From: CAVQZA01 sp963724805
GTDB lineage: Bacteria > Actinomycetota > Thermoleophilia > Gaiellales > Gaiellaceae
Length of the DNA: 64,000 bases
Assembly (NCBI GenBank): GCA_963724805.1
Contig: CAVRWA010000011.1
Location: 124,001-188,000, forward strand
Direction: 5' to 3'
This document shows, piece by piece, positions 42,176-50,923 of the stretch (positions are counted from its first letter, which is position 1; each line of letters begins with the position of its first letter). A program made the position numbers and the translations under genes. Under the pieces are notes generated by a model. That model saw nothing but the letters and a program-made list of their open reading frames with translations, did not search any database and had not been told where the DNA came from.

Positions 42176-42780
42176 GACGGCTTGCGCTCCTCGTTCTGGC
42201 CGTCGCGGTCGCCCTCGCGGCGGGCGGCGCCTCGTCCGCCGCTTCCTCGAAGGGACCGCTCTGCCCGAACAAGGCGAGCTGGGAGAAGCTCGCTAACCGG
42301 ATCAAGGCGCCGGTCTACTGCCCGGCCTGGCTCCCGGATCCGCTGGTCGGAACGATCGGCAACCGCTGGAACGACATCAACTCCGTCAGCGCGGACCGCA
42401 GCTACCTCGAATCGTTCGTCTGGCAGGAGACGGGCGGCGGGGCCGCCGGCGGCGAGCTGCACGTCAACCTGCGAGGCTATCCGGGCCGTACGACTATCCC
42501 GACCTGCACGACTGTCGAGACCGTGGACGGCAAGACTCACCGCGGGAAGGCGCCGTGCTTCGCCGACCCGCACGGCACCGTGCGGGCACCCGGAATCGCC
42601 GCGACGATGTACACGGTGAACCAGGACGCCGACCAGTGGCACGTGTTGCTCGCCTGGCGCCACGCGGGCGGGCTCTACACGCTCAGCGAGCACGTCGCGC
42701 CGCCGCTCGACTTCGCAAAGGTCGTCGCGTACCTGAAGCAAGAGCTGAACGCCCTGGTCCTGATCAAGCCGACTGCGTGA
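42172..42780 (+). CDS. Secreted protein of unknown function
   Basis: A 202-residue protein not recognised. MRRLALLVLAVAVALAAGGA is a Sec signal peptide with likely cleavage around residue 24. The mature part has Cys residues in pairs (LCPNKASW...VYCPAWLPD and TIPTCTTVE...KAPCFADP) that may form disulfides, and a C-terminal amphipathic section. ATG 42172 is chosen from the signal peptide and the ATGA overlap with the glycosyltransferase; an upstream ATG at 42136 would spoil the signal. A GTGA overlap with the DyP-like gene suggests the two exported proteins act together. Confidence 0.75.
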   Translation: MRRLALLVLAVAVALAAGGASSAASSKGPLCPNKASWEKLANRIKAPVYCPAWLPDPLVGTIGNRWNDINSVSADRSYLESFVWQETGGGAAGGELHVNLRGYPGRTTIPTCTTVETVDGKTHRGKAPCFADPHGTVRAPGIAATMYTVNQDADQWHVLLAWRHAGGLYTLSEHVAPPLDFAKVVAYLKQELNALVLIKPTA

Positions 42781-44156
42781 AGTTCACGCGTAAACAGGTC
42801 GTCGTCGGTGCCGCGGCGGCCGGCGTGCTCGGTGCCGCGGGTATCTACGAAGCCGTGGATCAGGCCACGACGGCTCCCGCCCGCCCGGCGGCGGAAGCGC
42901 CTGGGGCGGAGCAGCATCTGCTCGGCGGCATGCGCGTCGTGCGTGACAACGGCGCCGAGGTGGTCGTGCCGCCCCTTCACCACGAGATCGTCACCGCCAC
43001 CGTCGAGACCGGCGACCTCCCCGACGCGAAGCGCAGGCTCGAGCAAGCCCTGGCCGACCTCGACGAGCGCTACCCGGCGACGCCGGCCGGACTCGGCGTC
43101 ACGGTCGCCTGGGGCCTGCCGTACTTCCGCCGCTACGTCCCGGCGCCCGCGCAGAAGTACCTGCCGCGCGACCGGCGCGCCGAGAAGCCCGCGCTGCTCG
43201 ACGCGGTCCGCTTCCCCAGCGACCCGGCCGGCACGATCCTCGAGGAGAACGACGTCGCGGTCCTCCTGCGCAGCGACCGGCTCGATCACATCGCCGACGC
43301 CGAGCATGCGCTCTTCGAGGAGGCGGGGCTCTTCCGGACGACGAGCATCCGCAAGGGCTTCGCCGGCGGCGGCTTCGACGGCGACGTCGGCCTGCCGAAA
43401 CAGATGGCGGTCGCAGCCGGGGTGGCCGGCGCGGACCTGATCCCCGACACTGCCGAGCTCTTCCTCGGCTTCACCTCGACTCTCGTCGCCAATCTCGGGC
43501 CGGCTCGGATTGCGAACCTCGAGACGCTCGGTCTCGCGCTCGTGCCGGACGGCTACTTCCGGGGCGGCACCCACATGCACCTCTCGCACATCGCCGAGGA
43601 CCTCGAGGCCTGGTATCTGAACTTCGCTTTCGACGAGCGCGTGGACACCATGTTCCGCCCCCACCTGAAGGTGAAGCCGGGGACGCAGACGGTCCCGCAG
43701 GGCCCCGAGGACGTCGCCACCTCGGCAGAGGTCGTCCACGACTATCGGACCTCCGGGACGATCGGGCACAGCCAGGCGATCCAGTCGGCCTCGCGCCTGC
43801 AGGAGGACTACCTCGGCGAGGACGGCACGCTCTACAAGAAGGGCACCGCGATCCCGCAGCGGGCCGACTTCAACACCCTCGACAACCCGTTCTTCTGGAG
43901 CGCCGACCCAAAGCGCGACCGCATGAGCGCGACGCCGTCGGCGGGCGTCCACTTCGTCGTCTTCAACCCGACGGGCGACGACTTCCATCGCAACCGGATG
44001 GCGATGGACGGCGTGCTCCCCGACGGAACCAAGCTGAAGTTCGAGCCGCATTCGCGCGGGCAGGGCTTCAACGCGGTCCTCACGACCACGCACCGCCAGA
44101 ACTTCCTGGTGCCGCCGCGGCAGCACCGGTCCTTCCCGCTCGTCGAACGGCTCTAG
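42777..44156 (+). CDS. Exported DyP-like protein
   Basis: A 459-residue protein. The N-terminus FTRKQVVVGAAAAGVLGAAG looks like a Tat-type signal with a single Arg-Lys pair. GFAGGGFDGDVG, FLGFTSTL, GGTHMHLSHIAEDLEAWY and the late HFVVFNPTG follow the order seen in uncharacterised Tat-exported DyP-like proteins of haloarchaea and actinobacteria (DUF7405 type, from memory). The classical DyP GxxDG may correspond to GGGFDG, and the haem-ligand His is not certain, so peroxidase activity is not proven. GTG 42777 overlaps the secreted protein gene. Its stop lies three bases from that of the convergent NlpC/P60 gene. Confidence 0.5.
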   Translation: MKFTRKQVVVGAAAAGVLGAAGIYEAVDQATTAPARPAAEAPGAEQHLLGGMRVVRDNGAEVVVPPLHHEIVTATVETGDLPDAKRRLEQALADLDERYPATPAGLGVTVAWGLPYFRRYVPAPAQKYLPRDRRAEKPALLDAVRFPSDPAGTILEENDVAVLLRSDRLDHIADAEHALFEEAGLFRTTSIRKGFAGGGFDGDVGLPKQMAVAAGVAGADLIPDTAELFLGFTSTLVANLGPARIANLETLGLALVPDGYFRGGTHMHLSHIAEDLEAWYLNFAFDERVDTMFRPHLKVKPGTQTVPQGPEDVATSAEVVHDYRTSGTIGHSQAIQSASRLQEDYLGEDGTLYKKGTAIPQRADFNTLDNPFFWSADPKRDRMSATPSAGVHFVVFNPTGDDFHRNRMAMDGVLPDGTKLKFEPHSRGQGFNAVLTTTHRQNFLVPPRQHRSFPLVERL

Positions 44157-44159
44157 GCT

Positions 44160-44714
44160 CTAGCGCGAGCGCTTCAGAAGCGGCAGGCGCCTGGCGCCGT
44201 CGTACGACCCGAAGCGGACGTTGAGCCGCATCGTGCTGACGACCTGGCCCGTCTGCGGCGCGTGCACGAAGAGCCCGTGCCCCACGTAGATGCCGACGTG
44301 GCCGAGGTGGCTGAAGAAGACGAGGTCGCCGGGCTTCAGCGCGCTGCGCGGCACCCGCTGCCCGTACGAGAACTGGGCTCCGGACTGGTGCGGGAGATCG
44401 ATCCCGACGTGGGCGAACACCCAGCGCGTGAAGCCCGAGCAGTCGAAGCCGGATCCCGGCGAGGACCCGCCATAGCGGTAGTGGACGCCGCGCTGCGAGA
44501 GCGCGATCCGCACGATCCGCTGCGCCCGTCGGGTCGTGAGGTGGCGCAGCTGGGCCTGCCGTGTGGCGAGCCGCTGCGCCCGGGTCGCGACCGCCTTGCG
44601 AGCCTTGTGCGTCGTTGCGCGGGCGGCCTGCCTTGCGGTCTGCGCCTTCGCGGGGATGAACCCGGCGAGTGCGAGCGCAAGCAGAAGGGGGAGGGTGAGG
44701 AGGCGGGGACGCAT
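44160..44714 (-). CDS. Small secreted NlpC/P60 peptidase
   Basis: A 184-residue protein: signal peptide to about residue 24 (LALALAGFIPAKA), a basic Arg/Ala/Gln-rich stretch (about 25-65) and an NlpC/P60 domain. The catalytic Cys is in GFDCSGFTRWVFAHVG, the His in GHVGIYVG and a third residue in FVHAPQTG. It is the second NlpC/P60 protein of the window and lacks the long coiled coil of the first, so its control must differ. The 121-bp gap to the HAD gene upstream holds a TACAGT box (44796-44801, minus strand) and a leader of about 75 nt. Confidence 0.88.
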   Translation of the reverse strand: MRPRLLTLPLLLALALAGFIPAKAQTARQAARATTHKARKAVATRAQRLATRQAQLRHLTTRRAQRIVRIALSQRGVHYRYGGSSPGSGFDCSGFTRWVFAHVGIDLPHQSGAQFSYGQRVPRSALKPGDLVFFSHLGHVGIYVGHGLFVHAPQTGQVVSTMRLNVRFGSYDGARRLPLLKRSR

Positions 44715-44795
44715 GAGGGGACACAGCGGTTACGTGGGGGACGTGCCGGCGCGAAAATTCCGCGCGGCGCCGCTGCTGGTTGATTCGGGGGAGTC

Positions 44796-44801
44796 GGACT
44801 G
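44796..44801 (-). promoter_or_regulatory. Candidate -10 (TACAGT) of small NlpC/P60 gene
   Basis: TACAGT on the minus strand would give a leader of about 75 nt containing GCGCG/CGCGC pairing around the aatttt stretch near 44760. A TTGACG at 44834-44839 is too far upstream to be its -35. I found no c-di-AMP riboswitch consensus, although such switches often control genes of this family. Confidence 0.35.
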
Positions 44802-45614
44802 TAGCAGACTTGTTAGCGATTTGTGACGGAGAACGTCAAGAACCGTTAGCGAGCAGCCGTTCGAGCGCGACGGCGACGCCGTCCAGGTCGTTCGAATCGG
44901 TCACTTGATCCGCCGCCGCGAGGGCTTCGGGGTGCGCGTTCGCGACCGCGACGCCGCGGCCCGCCCAGGCGAGCATCTCGGCGTCGTTCGGCATGTCCCC
45001 GAATGCGACGACCTCCTCCGAGCTCACACCGAGCTCCTCGCAGACGCGCCGGAGCGCGAACCCTTTCGTCACGCCGGCCGCGGAGACCTCGACGAGCCGC
45101 TCGCCCGAGATCGTCACGGTCGCCTCCTCGCCGCATACCTCGACCACGAGCGCCTGGAGCTCGTCCTGCACCACGCTCGGGTGCTGGACGACGAGCTTCG
45201 AGACGGGCTCCTGCACGAAGACCAGGGCGTCCGTCCGCGGGCGCAGGTCCGGCGTCGGCCAGAGTGGATCGTAGGCGGGTTCTCGGATCGCGGTCTCCTC
45301 GCGCTCGCACGCGAACGCGACGCCGGGGGCGGCGGCCCGCAGCGCCCGGACGACGCGCTCGGCGACCAGTGCCTGCAGCGCGAAATGGTGGAGCGTGCGC
45401 TTCGCCCTCAGGTCGTGGACGACGGCGCCGTTGCAGCAGATCGCGATGTCGCCGGTCACCACCTCGGCGGCGATCTCGGAGAGCCAGTGCGGCGGTCGGG
45501 CCGAGGCGAGCACGACTTCGAGCCCGGCCTTGCGCGCGGCCGCGAAGGCTGCGCGCGTCCGTTCGGAGACACCGCCGTCCGAGCGCAGGAGCGTGCCGTC
45601 GAGGTCGGAAGCGA

Positions 45615-46658
<1,044 letters not shown>

Positions 46659-46704
46659 GCCGTCAGTCTTGCACAGCGGCCGGTGCCGGTCGGGAGAGTC
46701 CGTT

Positions 46705-46710
46705 TAGGAT
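46705..46710 (+). promoter_or_regulatory. -10 box (TAGGAT) of pobA operon
   Basis: TAGGAT is 8 nt from ATG 46719. No PobR- or PcaQ/PcaU-like operator was recognised in the 60-bp gap. Confidence 0.45.
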
Positions 46711-46718
46711 CGGCGGGG

Positions 46719-47897
46719 ATGATGCGCACCCAGGTCGGGATCATCGGCGCAGGGCCGTCCGGGCTCCTGCTCGCCCATCTGCTCGGCCTGCAGGGCGTCG
46801 AGTCGGTCGTGCTCGAGAACCGCAGCCGGGAGTACGTCGAGCAGCGGGTGCGGGCGGGTGTGCTCGAGCAGGGCGCCGTGGACGTACTCCGGCAGGCCGG
46901 CCTCGCCGGCCGGATCGAGGCGGAGGGCCTCGTCCATCACGGCATCGAGCTCCGCTTCTCGGGACGGGGCCACCGGATCGCGATGAGCGAGCTGACGGGC
47001 GGCCGCACGATCACGATCTACGGCCAGAACAAGGTCGTCGCGGACCTCGTGGAGGCGCGTCTCGCGGCCGGCGGGCCGCTGCTCTACGAGGTCGAGGACG
47101 TCGCCGTGCGCGACCTTGCCTCTGACCGTCCGTCGATCAGCTTCACTTCCGGCGGCGCCGAAGAGGTGCTCGAGTGCGACGTGATCGCGGGCTGCGACGG
47201 CTTCCACGGCGTCTGCCGGCCGTCCGTCCCCGAGGGCGCGATCATCGAGTTCGAACGCGTCTACCCGTTCAGTTGGCTGGGGATTCTCGCGACGGTCGCG
47301 CCGTCGACCGACGAGCTGATCTATGCGTACCACCCCCGCGGCTTCGCCCTCCACAGCCTCCGCTCGCCCGAGATCAGCCGCCTGTATGTCCAGGTTCCGG
47401 CCGGCGAGGACCTGGCGGACTGGCCGGACGACCGCATCTGGGCCGAGCTGCACACGCGGCTCGCGACCGACGAGGGCTGGTCGCTCGCCGAGGGCCCGAT
47501 CTTCGAGAAAGGGATCGCGCCGCTGCGCAGCTTCGTCGCGGAGCCGATGCGCTTCGGGCGACTCTTCCTGGCCGGCGACGCCGCCCACATCGTTCCTCCG
47601 ACGGGCGCGAAGGGGCTCAACCTGGCAGTGGCGGACGTGACCGTCCTCGCCGCCGCCCTCGTCGACTTCTTCACGACCGGCAACGAGGCGGGCCTCGATG
47701 CCTACTCGGAGACCTGCCTGCGAAGGGTCTGGCAGGCCCAGCGGTTCTCGACGTGGATGACCTCGATGCTGCACCGCTTCCCCGACGGAGGGGCGTTCGG
47801 CGCGCGCCTCCAGCTCGCGCAGCTCGATCACGTCGTCAGCTCGAGGGCGGCCGCGACCGCGCTCGCGGAAAGCTACGTCGGCCTCCCGATCCCATGA
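46719..47897 (+). CDS. pobA: 4-hydroxybenzoate 3-monooxygenase
   Basis: A 392-residue FAD monooxygenase converting 4-hydroxybenzoate to protocatechuate with NAD(P)H and O2. GIIGAGPSGLLLAHLL is the FAD fold, CDGFHGVCRPSVP the DG motif and FLAGDAAHIVPPTGAKGLNLA the GD motif with the Pro residue and active-site loop of PobA. Length matches the 394-residue Pseudomonas enzyme. ATG 46719 and the next codon ATG 46722 are both possible; the -10 spacing favours the first. Its stop overlaps pcaB as ATGA. Confidence 0.94.
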   Translation: MMRTQVGIIGAGPSGLLLAHLLGLQGVESVVLENRSREYVEQRVRAGVLEQGAVDVLRQAGLAGRIEAEGLVHHGIELRFSGRGHRIAMSELTGGRTITIYGQNKVVADLVEARLAAGGPLLYEVEDVAVRDLASDRPSISFTSGGAEEVLECDVIAGCDGFHGVCRPSVPEGAIIEFERVYPFSWLGILATVAPSTDELIYAYHPRGFALHSLRSPEISRLYVQVPAGEDLADWPDDRIWAELHTRLATDEGWSLAEGPIFEKGIAPLRSFVAEPMRFGRLFLAGDAAHIVPPTGAKGLNLAVADVTVLAAALVDFFTTGNEAGLDAYSETCLRRVWQAQRFSTWMTSMLHRFPDGGAFGARLQLAQLDHVVSSRAAATALAESYVGLPIP

Positions 47898-49225
47898 CAG
47901 AGGGCCTCTTCGCGCCGATCTTCGTGCCCGCGCCGCTGCGCGATGCGGTCTCCGACCGGGCGTGGCTCCAGGCGATGCTCGACGCCGAGGCGGCGCTCGC
48001 GCATGCCGAGGCGCAGGCGGGGGTGATCCCGGCCGACGCGGCCGAGGCGATCGCCGCGTGCTGCGATGCGGGCCGGTTCGACGTCGCCTCGCTCGCGGAG
48101 GGCGCCCGCAGGCTCGGCGCCCCGGTCGAGCCGCTGGTGCGCGCGCTCGCCGCGGCCGCCGGCGAGGCGGGAGGGTACGTCCACTGGGGCGCGACGAGCC
48201 AGGACATCCTCGACACCGCGGCGATGCTCGTCGCGCGCGACGCGCTCGACCTGATCTTCGCCGAGCTCGACGGCGTCGCCGCCGCGTGCGCCGGCCTGGC
48301 CGAGGCGCACCGCTCGACGCCGATCGCCGGCCGGACGCTCATGCAGCAGGCGCTGCCGACGACGTTCGGGCTCAAGGCCGCGGGCTGGCTGGTCGGCGTC
48401 CTCGAGGCGCGGAGCCGGCTCGCCGTCGTACGAGACGAGCGGCTCGCCGTTCAGCTCGGCGGCGGCGCCGGGACGCTCGCCGCGCTCGGCGAGCAAGGCC
48501 CCGCCGTCCTGGCCCTCTTCGCGGAGGAGCTCGGGCTGGCCGAGCCGGCGCTCCCGTGGCACGCGAACCGTGTGCGGGTGGCCGAGCTGGGCGCTGGCCT
48601 CGACCTCGCGGCCGGCGCTCTCTCCAAGCTCGCACTCGACGTCGTGCTGCTGTCGCAGACCGAGGTCGGCGAGATCGCCGAGTCGGGTGCCGGGGGCTCC
48701 TCGACCATGCCCCAGAAGCGCAACCCGACCCGCTCGATCGTCGCGATCGCCTGCGCCCGCCGGGTGCATGCGCAGGCGGGGCTGCTCTGCGGGGGCCTCG
48801 CGCAGGAGCACGAGCGCGCCGCGGGCGGCTGGCACGCCGAGTGGCAGCCGCTCTCGGACGCCCTGGCGCTCACCGGGGGCGCCGCCGCTGCAGTGCGTGA
48901 GATCCTCGAGGGCCTCGAGGTCCGGCCCGAGCGGATGCGGGCCAACCTCGACGCGACGAACGGGCTGATCATGGCCGAGCGCATCACCTTCCTGCTCGCC
49001 GGGCGCAGCGGCAGGATCGAGGCACAAGGGCTCGTGTCGGAGGCCTGTGCCCGCGCTGCCGCAGCGGGCCGCCCGCTCCGAGCCGAGCTCGAATCCGACC
49101 CGCGGATCGAGCTGACCTCGGAGGAGCTCGACGCCGCGTTCGACCCGACCGGCTATCTCGGCTCCGCCGAGGCGTTCGTCGAGCGGGCCCTCGACCTCTA
49201 CCGCCAGCGAGGAGGCACGCGATGA
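47894..49225 (+). CDS. pcaB: 3-carboxy-cis,cis-muconate cycloisomerase
   Basis: A 443-residue member of the fumarase/aspartase superfamily, second ring-cleavage step of the protocatechuate branch. GGYVHWGATSQDILDTAAML and the superfamily signature GGSSTMPQKRNP are present. Length and the TLMQQALPTTFGLKAAGWL segment fit PcaB rather than adenylosuccinate lyase. ATG 47894 overlaps the pobA stop and the end overlaps pcaC, both as ATGA. The protocatechuate dioxygenase genes pcaGH are not in the window. Confidence 0.9.
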   Translation: MTEGLFAPIFVPAPLRDAVSDRAWLQAMLDAEAALAHAEAQAGVIPADAAEAIAACCDAGRFDVASLAEGARRLGAPVEPLVRALAAAAGEAGGYVHWGATSQDILDTAAMLVARDALDLIFAELDGVAAACAGLAEAHRSTPIAGRTLMQQALPTTFGLKAAGWLVGVLEARSRLAVVRDERLAVQLGGGAGTLAALGEQGPAVLALFAEELGLAEPALPWHANRVRVAELGAGLDLAAGALSKLALDVVLLSQTEVGEIAESGAGGSSTMPQKRNPTRSIVAIACARRVHAQAGLLCGGLAQEHERAAGGWHAEWQPLSDALALTGGAAAAVREILEGLEVRPERMRANLDATNGLIMAERITFLLAGRSGRIEAQGLVSEACARAAAAGRPLRAELESDPRIELTSEELDAAFDPTGYLGSAEAFVERALDLYRQRGGTR

Positions 49226-49605
49226 GCGACCCGACCCACGACCACGGCATGGAGGTGCGCCGCGCGGTGCTCGGCGACGCGCACGTCGACCGGGCGATCG
49301 CGCGGACGAACGACTTCACGGCCGACTTCCAGGACCTGATCACCCGCTATGCGTGGGGCGAGATCTGGGCGCGGCCCGGGCTCGACCGCCGCACGCGGAG
49401 CGCAATCACCTTGACCGCGCTCGTCGCCCTGAACAGGCCCGAGGAGCTCGCGATGCACCTCCGCGCCGCCCTTCGAAACGGCCTCACCCCGGACGAGATC
49501 AAGGAGATCCTGCTCCAGAGCGCCGTCTACTGCGGCGTCCCGGCTGCGAACTCGGCCTTCGCGATCGCGCAGGAGGTGCTGGAGGAGGGTGGCCCGCCGG
49601 CGTAG
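49222..49605 (+). CDS. pcaC: 4-carboxymuconolactone decarboxylase
   Basis: A 127-residue helical protein of the carboxymuconolactone decarboxylase family. RYAWGEIWARPGLDRRTRS is the family core, and NGLTPDEIKEILLQSAVYCGVPAANSA (split here at its middle) the second part; the His of LAMHLRAAL is conserved. It follows pcaB with an ATGA overlap, so the reaction order pobA-(pcaGH)-pcaB-pcaC is preserved. Its stop is inside a TAGAGT box that may serve the downstream hydrolase. Confidence 0.92.
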   Translation: MSDPTHDHGMEVRRAVLGDAHVDRAIARTNDFTADFQDLITRYAWGEIWARPGLDRRTRSAITLTALVALNRPEELAMHLRAALRNGLTPDEIKEILLQSAVYCGVPAANSAFAIAQEVLEEGGPPA

Positions 49606-49608
49606 AGT
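49603..49608 (+). promoter_or_regulatory. Candidate -10 (TAGAGT) of alpha/beta hydrolase gene
   Basis: TAGAGT overlaps the pcaC stop and would give the hydrolase gene a leader of about 50 nt. Confidence 0.35.
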
Positions 49609-49664
49609 GCCGGGGTCGGGACCGGAGTGAGACCGTTGAGACATTTCCCCCTGTAGGGCCGAGC

Positions 49665-50552
49665 GTGTCATCCGAAACACAGGTCGCGGTGGCACCGGAC
49701 GGCCGCACGCTCACGTTCGCCGAGTGGGGCGACCGCGACGGCTCCCCTGTCTTCCTCCTGCACGGCACACCCGGATCGCGGTTGGGGCGGCACTACGACG
49801 AGAGTGTGTACGCCGAGGCCGGGGCACGGGTGATCACCTATGACCGGCCCGGCTACGGAGGGTCCGACAGGCACCGCGGACGACGCGTCGTCGACTGCGT
49901 GGGCGACGTCGCCGCGATCGCGGATACGCTCGGGATCGAGCGCTTCGCGGTCAGCGGCGGCTCGGGTGGCGGGCCACATGCGCTCGCAGTCGCCGCGCGT
50001 CTGCCGGAGCGGGCGAGCCGGGCCGCCTGCGTCGTGGGATGCGCACCGTTCGACATCCCTGAGTTCGACTGGATGGAGGGCATGGACCCTCTCAATGTCC
50101 GAGAGTTGAATTGGTCGCTCCAGGGCGAGGAGGTTCTCGTCCCCGAGCTGGAGCGAGAGGCTGCGGAGCTGCTGGAGCGAGTCGAGGCAGACCCTGCCGA
50201 CCTCCTCGGCGAGGAGTGGGGACTCTCCGAGGCCGACCGCGCCGAACTGGCCAGGCCCGAGCGCCACGGCGTGATCCGCCAGGACCTCAGCGAGGCGCTG
50301 CGAACCGGTGTCTGGGGGTGGGCCGATGACGACCTCTGCGTCATCGCGCCCTGGGGTTTCGACGTCGCCGAGATCCGCATCCCCACGCGCGTCGTCTACG
50401 GACTCGGCGACGTCCTCGTACCGGCACGGCACGGCGAATGGCTCGCTCGTAACGTACCGGGAGCCGAGGTCGTAGCCGAGGACACCCTCGGCCACTTCAC
50501 TCCCCCTGACCTGGTCGCCGAACGCATCGCCTGGCTCGTGCGGCCGGGGTGA
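49665..50552 (+). CDS. Alpha/beta hydrolase
   Basis: A 295-residue alpha/beta hydrolase. FLLHGTPGSRLG is the oxyanion region, the nucleophile is the Ser of SGGSGGGPHALA, Asp is in YGLGDVLVPARHG and His in TLGHFTPPDL. Position after pcaC suggests 3-oxoadipate enol-lactonase (PcaD), but PcaD-typical features (NSLGT, RYDTRGHGGS) are not seen and a 59-bp gap with its own promoter box separates it. I therefore leave the substrate open. GTG 49665 is the first start in frame after the gap. It converges on tRNA-Leu. Confidence 0.8.
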   Translation: MSSETQVAVAPDGRTLTFAEWGDRDGSPVFLLHGTPGSRLGRHYDESVYAEAGARVITYDRPGYGGSDRHRGRRVVDCVGDVAAIADTLGIERFAVSGGSGGGPHALAVAARLPERASRAACVVGCAPFDIPEFDWMEGMDPLNVRELNWSLQGEEVLVPELEREAAELLERVEADPADLLGEEWGLSEADRAELARPERHGVIRQDLSEALRTGVWGWADDDLCVIAPWGFDVAEIRIPTRVVYGLGDVLVPARHGEWLARNVPGAEVVAEDTLGHFTPPDLVAERIAWLVRPG

Positions 50553-50587
50553 GGTGACGCACAGCATCCCGCGTGAGGCGCCGTCGA

Positions 50588-50671
50588 TGCCGAAGGTGGG
50601 AATCGAACCCACACTCCCCGAAGGGAACCGGATTTTGAGTCCGGCGCGTCTGCCAGTTCCGCCACTTCGGC
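50588..50671 (-). tRNA. tRNA-Leu(CAA)
   Basis: An 84-nt minus-strand tRNA that folds fully. The acceptor is GCCGAAG with CTTCGGC and discriminator A, the D arm closes with GCG/CGC, and the anticodon arm is CCGGA-CTCAAAA-TCCGG giving anticodon CAA (codon UUG). A long variable arm CCC-TTCG-GGG marks class II, and the T arm is GTGGG-TTCGATT-CCCAC. CCA is not encoded. A TACGAT box (50683-50688, minus strand) lies just upstream. Confidence 0.97.
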
Positions 50672-50682
50672 GCAGCCGTCAC

Positions 50683-50688
50683 ATCGTA
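50683..50688 (-). promoter_or_regulatory. Candidate -10 (TACGAT) of tRNA-Leu
   Basis: TACGAT on the minus strand is 11 nt before the mature tRNA 5' end; no good -35 was seen. Confidence 0.35.
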
Positions 50689-50766
50689 CGGCCCGACACC
50701 TTTCGGGGGAACTCCCGGTTCTCCCGAACCCCCTCCACTGGTCCGCTTCGCGGACAGGCCGCGGCC

Positions 50767-50780
50767 TCCGCCACTTCGGC
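50767..50780 (-). repeat. Copy of tRNA-Leu 5' end
   Basis: TCCGCCACTTCGGC at 50767-50780 repeats exactly the 14 bp at 50658-50671 that form the 5' end of tRNA-Leu. The DNA between (50672-50766) is not tRNA but holds a GGTTC-GGGA-GAACC hairpin. It may be a degenerate tRNA fragment or the scar of an integration or rearrangement. Confidence 0.5.
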
Positions 50781-50815
50781 CGTGAAGAACTATGGGTCGG
50801 ATGCGGCGTCCGGCC

Positions 50816-50844
50816 TTGCAATCTCCTCTTCACCCTCAGATACT
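50816..50844 (+). promoter_or_regulatory. Sigma-A-type promoter of livKHMGF
   Basis: TTGCAA (50816-50821), a 17-bp spacer and GATACT (50839-50844) form the best -35/-10 pair found in the window. The predicted leader to GTG 50924 is about 73 nt, with a TCGCG/CGCGA hairpin and a Shine-Dalgarno at its end. The rest of 50672-50923 holds only the tRNA-end repeat. Confidence 0.6.
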
Positions 50845-50923
50845 TGCCCCTTCGCGAACGCGAGGCTGTCCGGCGCGTGGCCGAGAGTCCCGTGAACATC
50901 TTTTCCGTCCAGAGGGAGGAAGC

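Noticed and set aside
44715..44835. c-di-AMP (ydaO-type) riboswitch before the NlpC/P60 gene
   Set aside because: Expected from gene family, but the conserved ydaO blocks were not found on the minus strand.
49665..50552. PcaD (3-oxoadipate enol-lactonase) assignment
   Set aside because: Position fits, but the sequence lacks PcaD-typical motifs, and a gap with its own promoter box separates it from pcaC.
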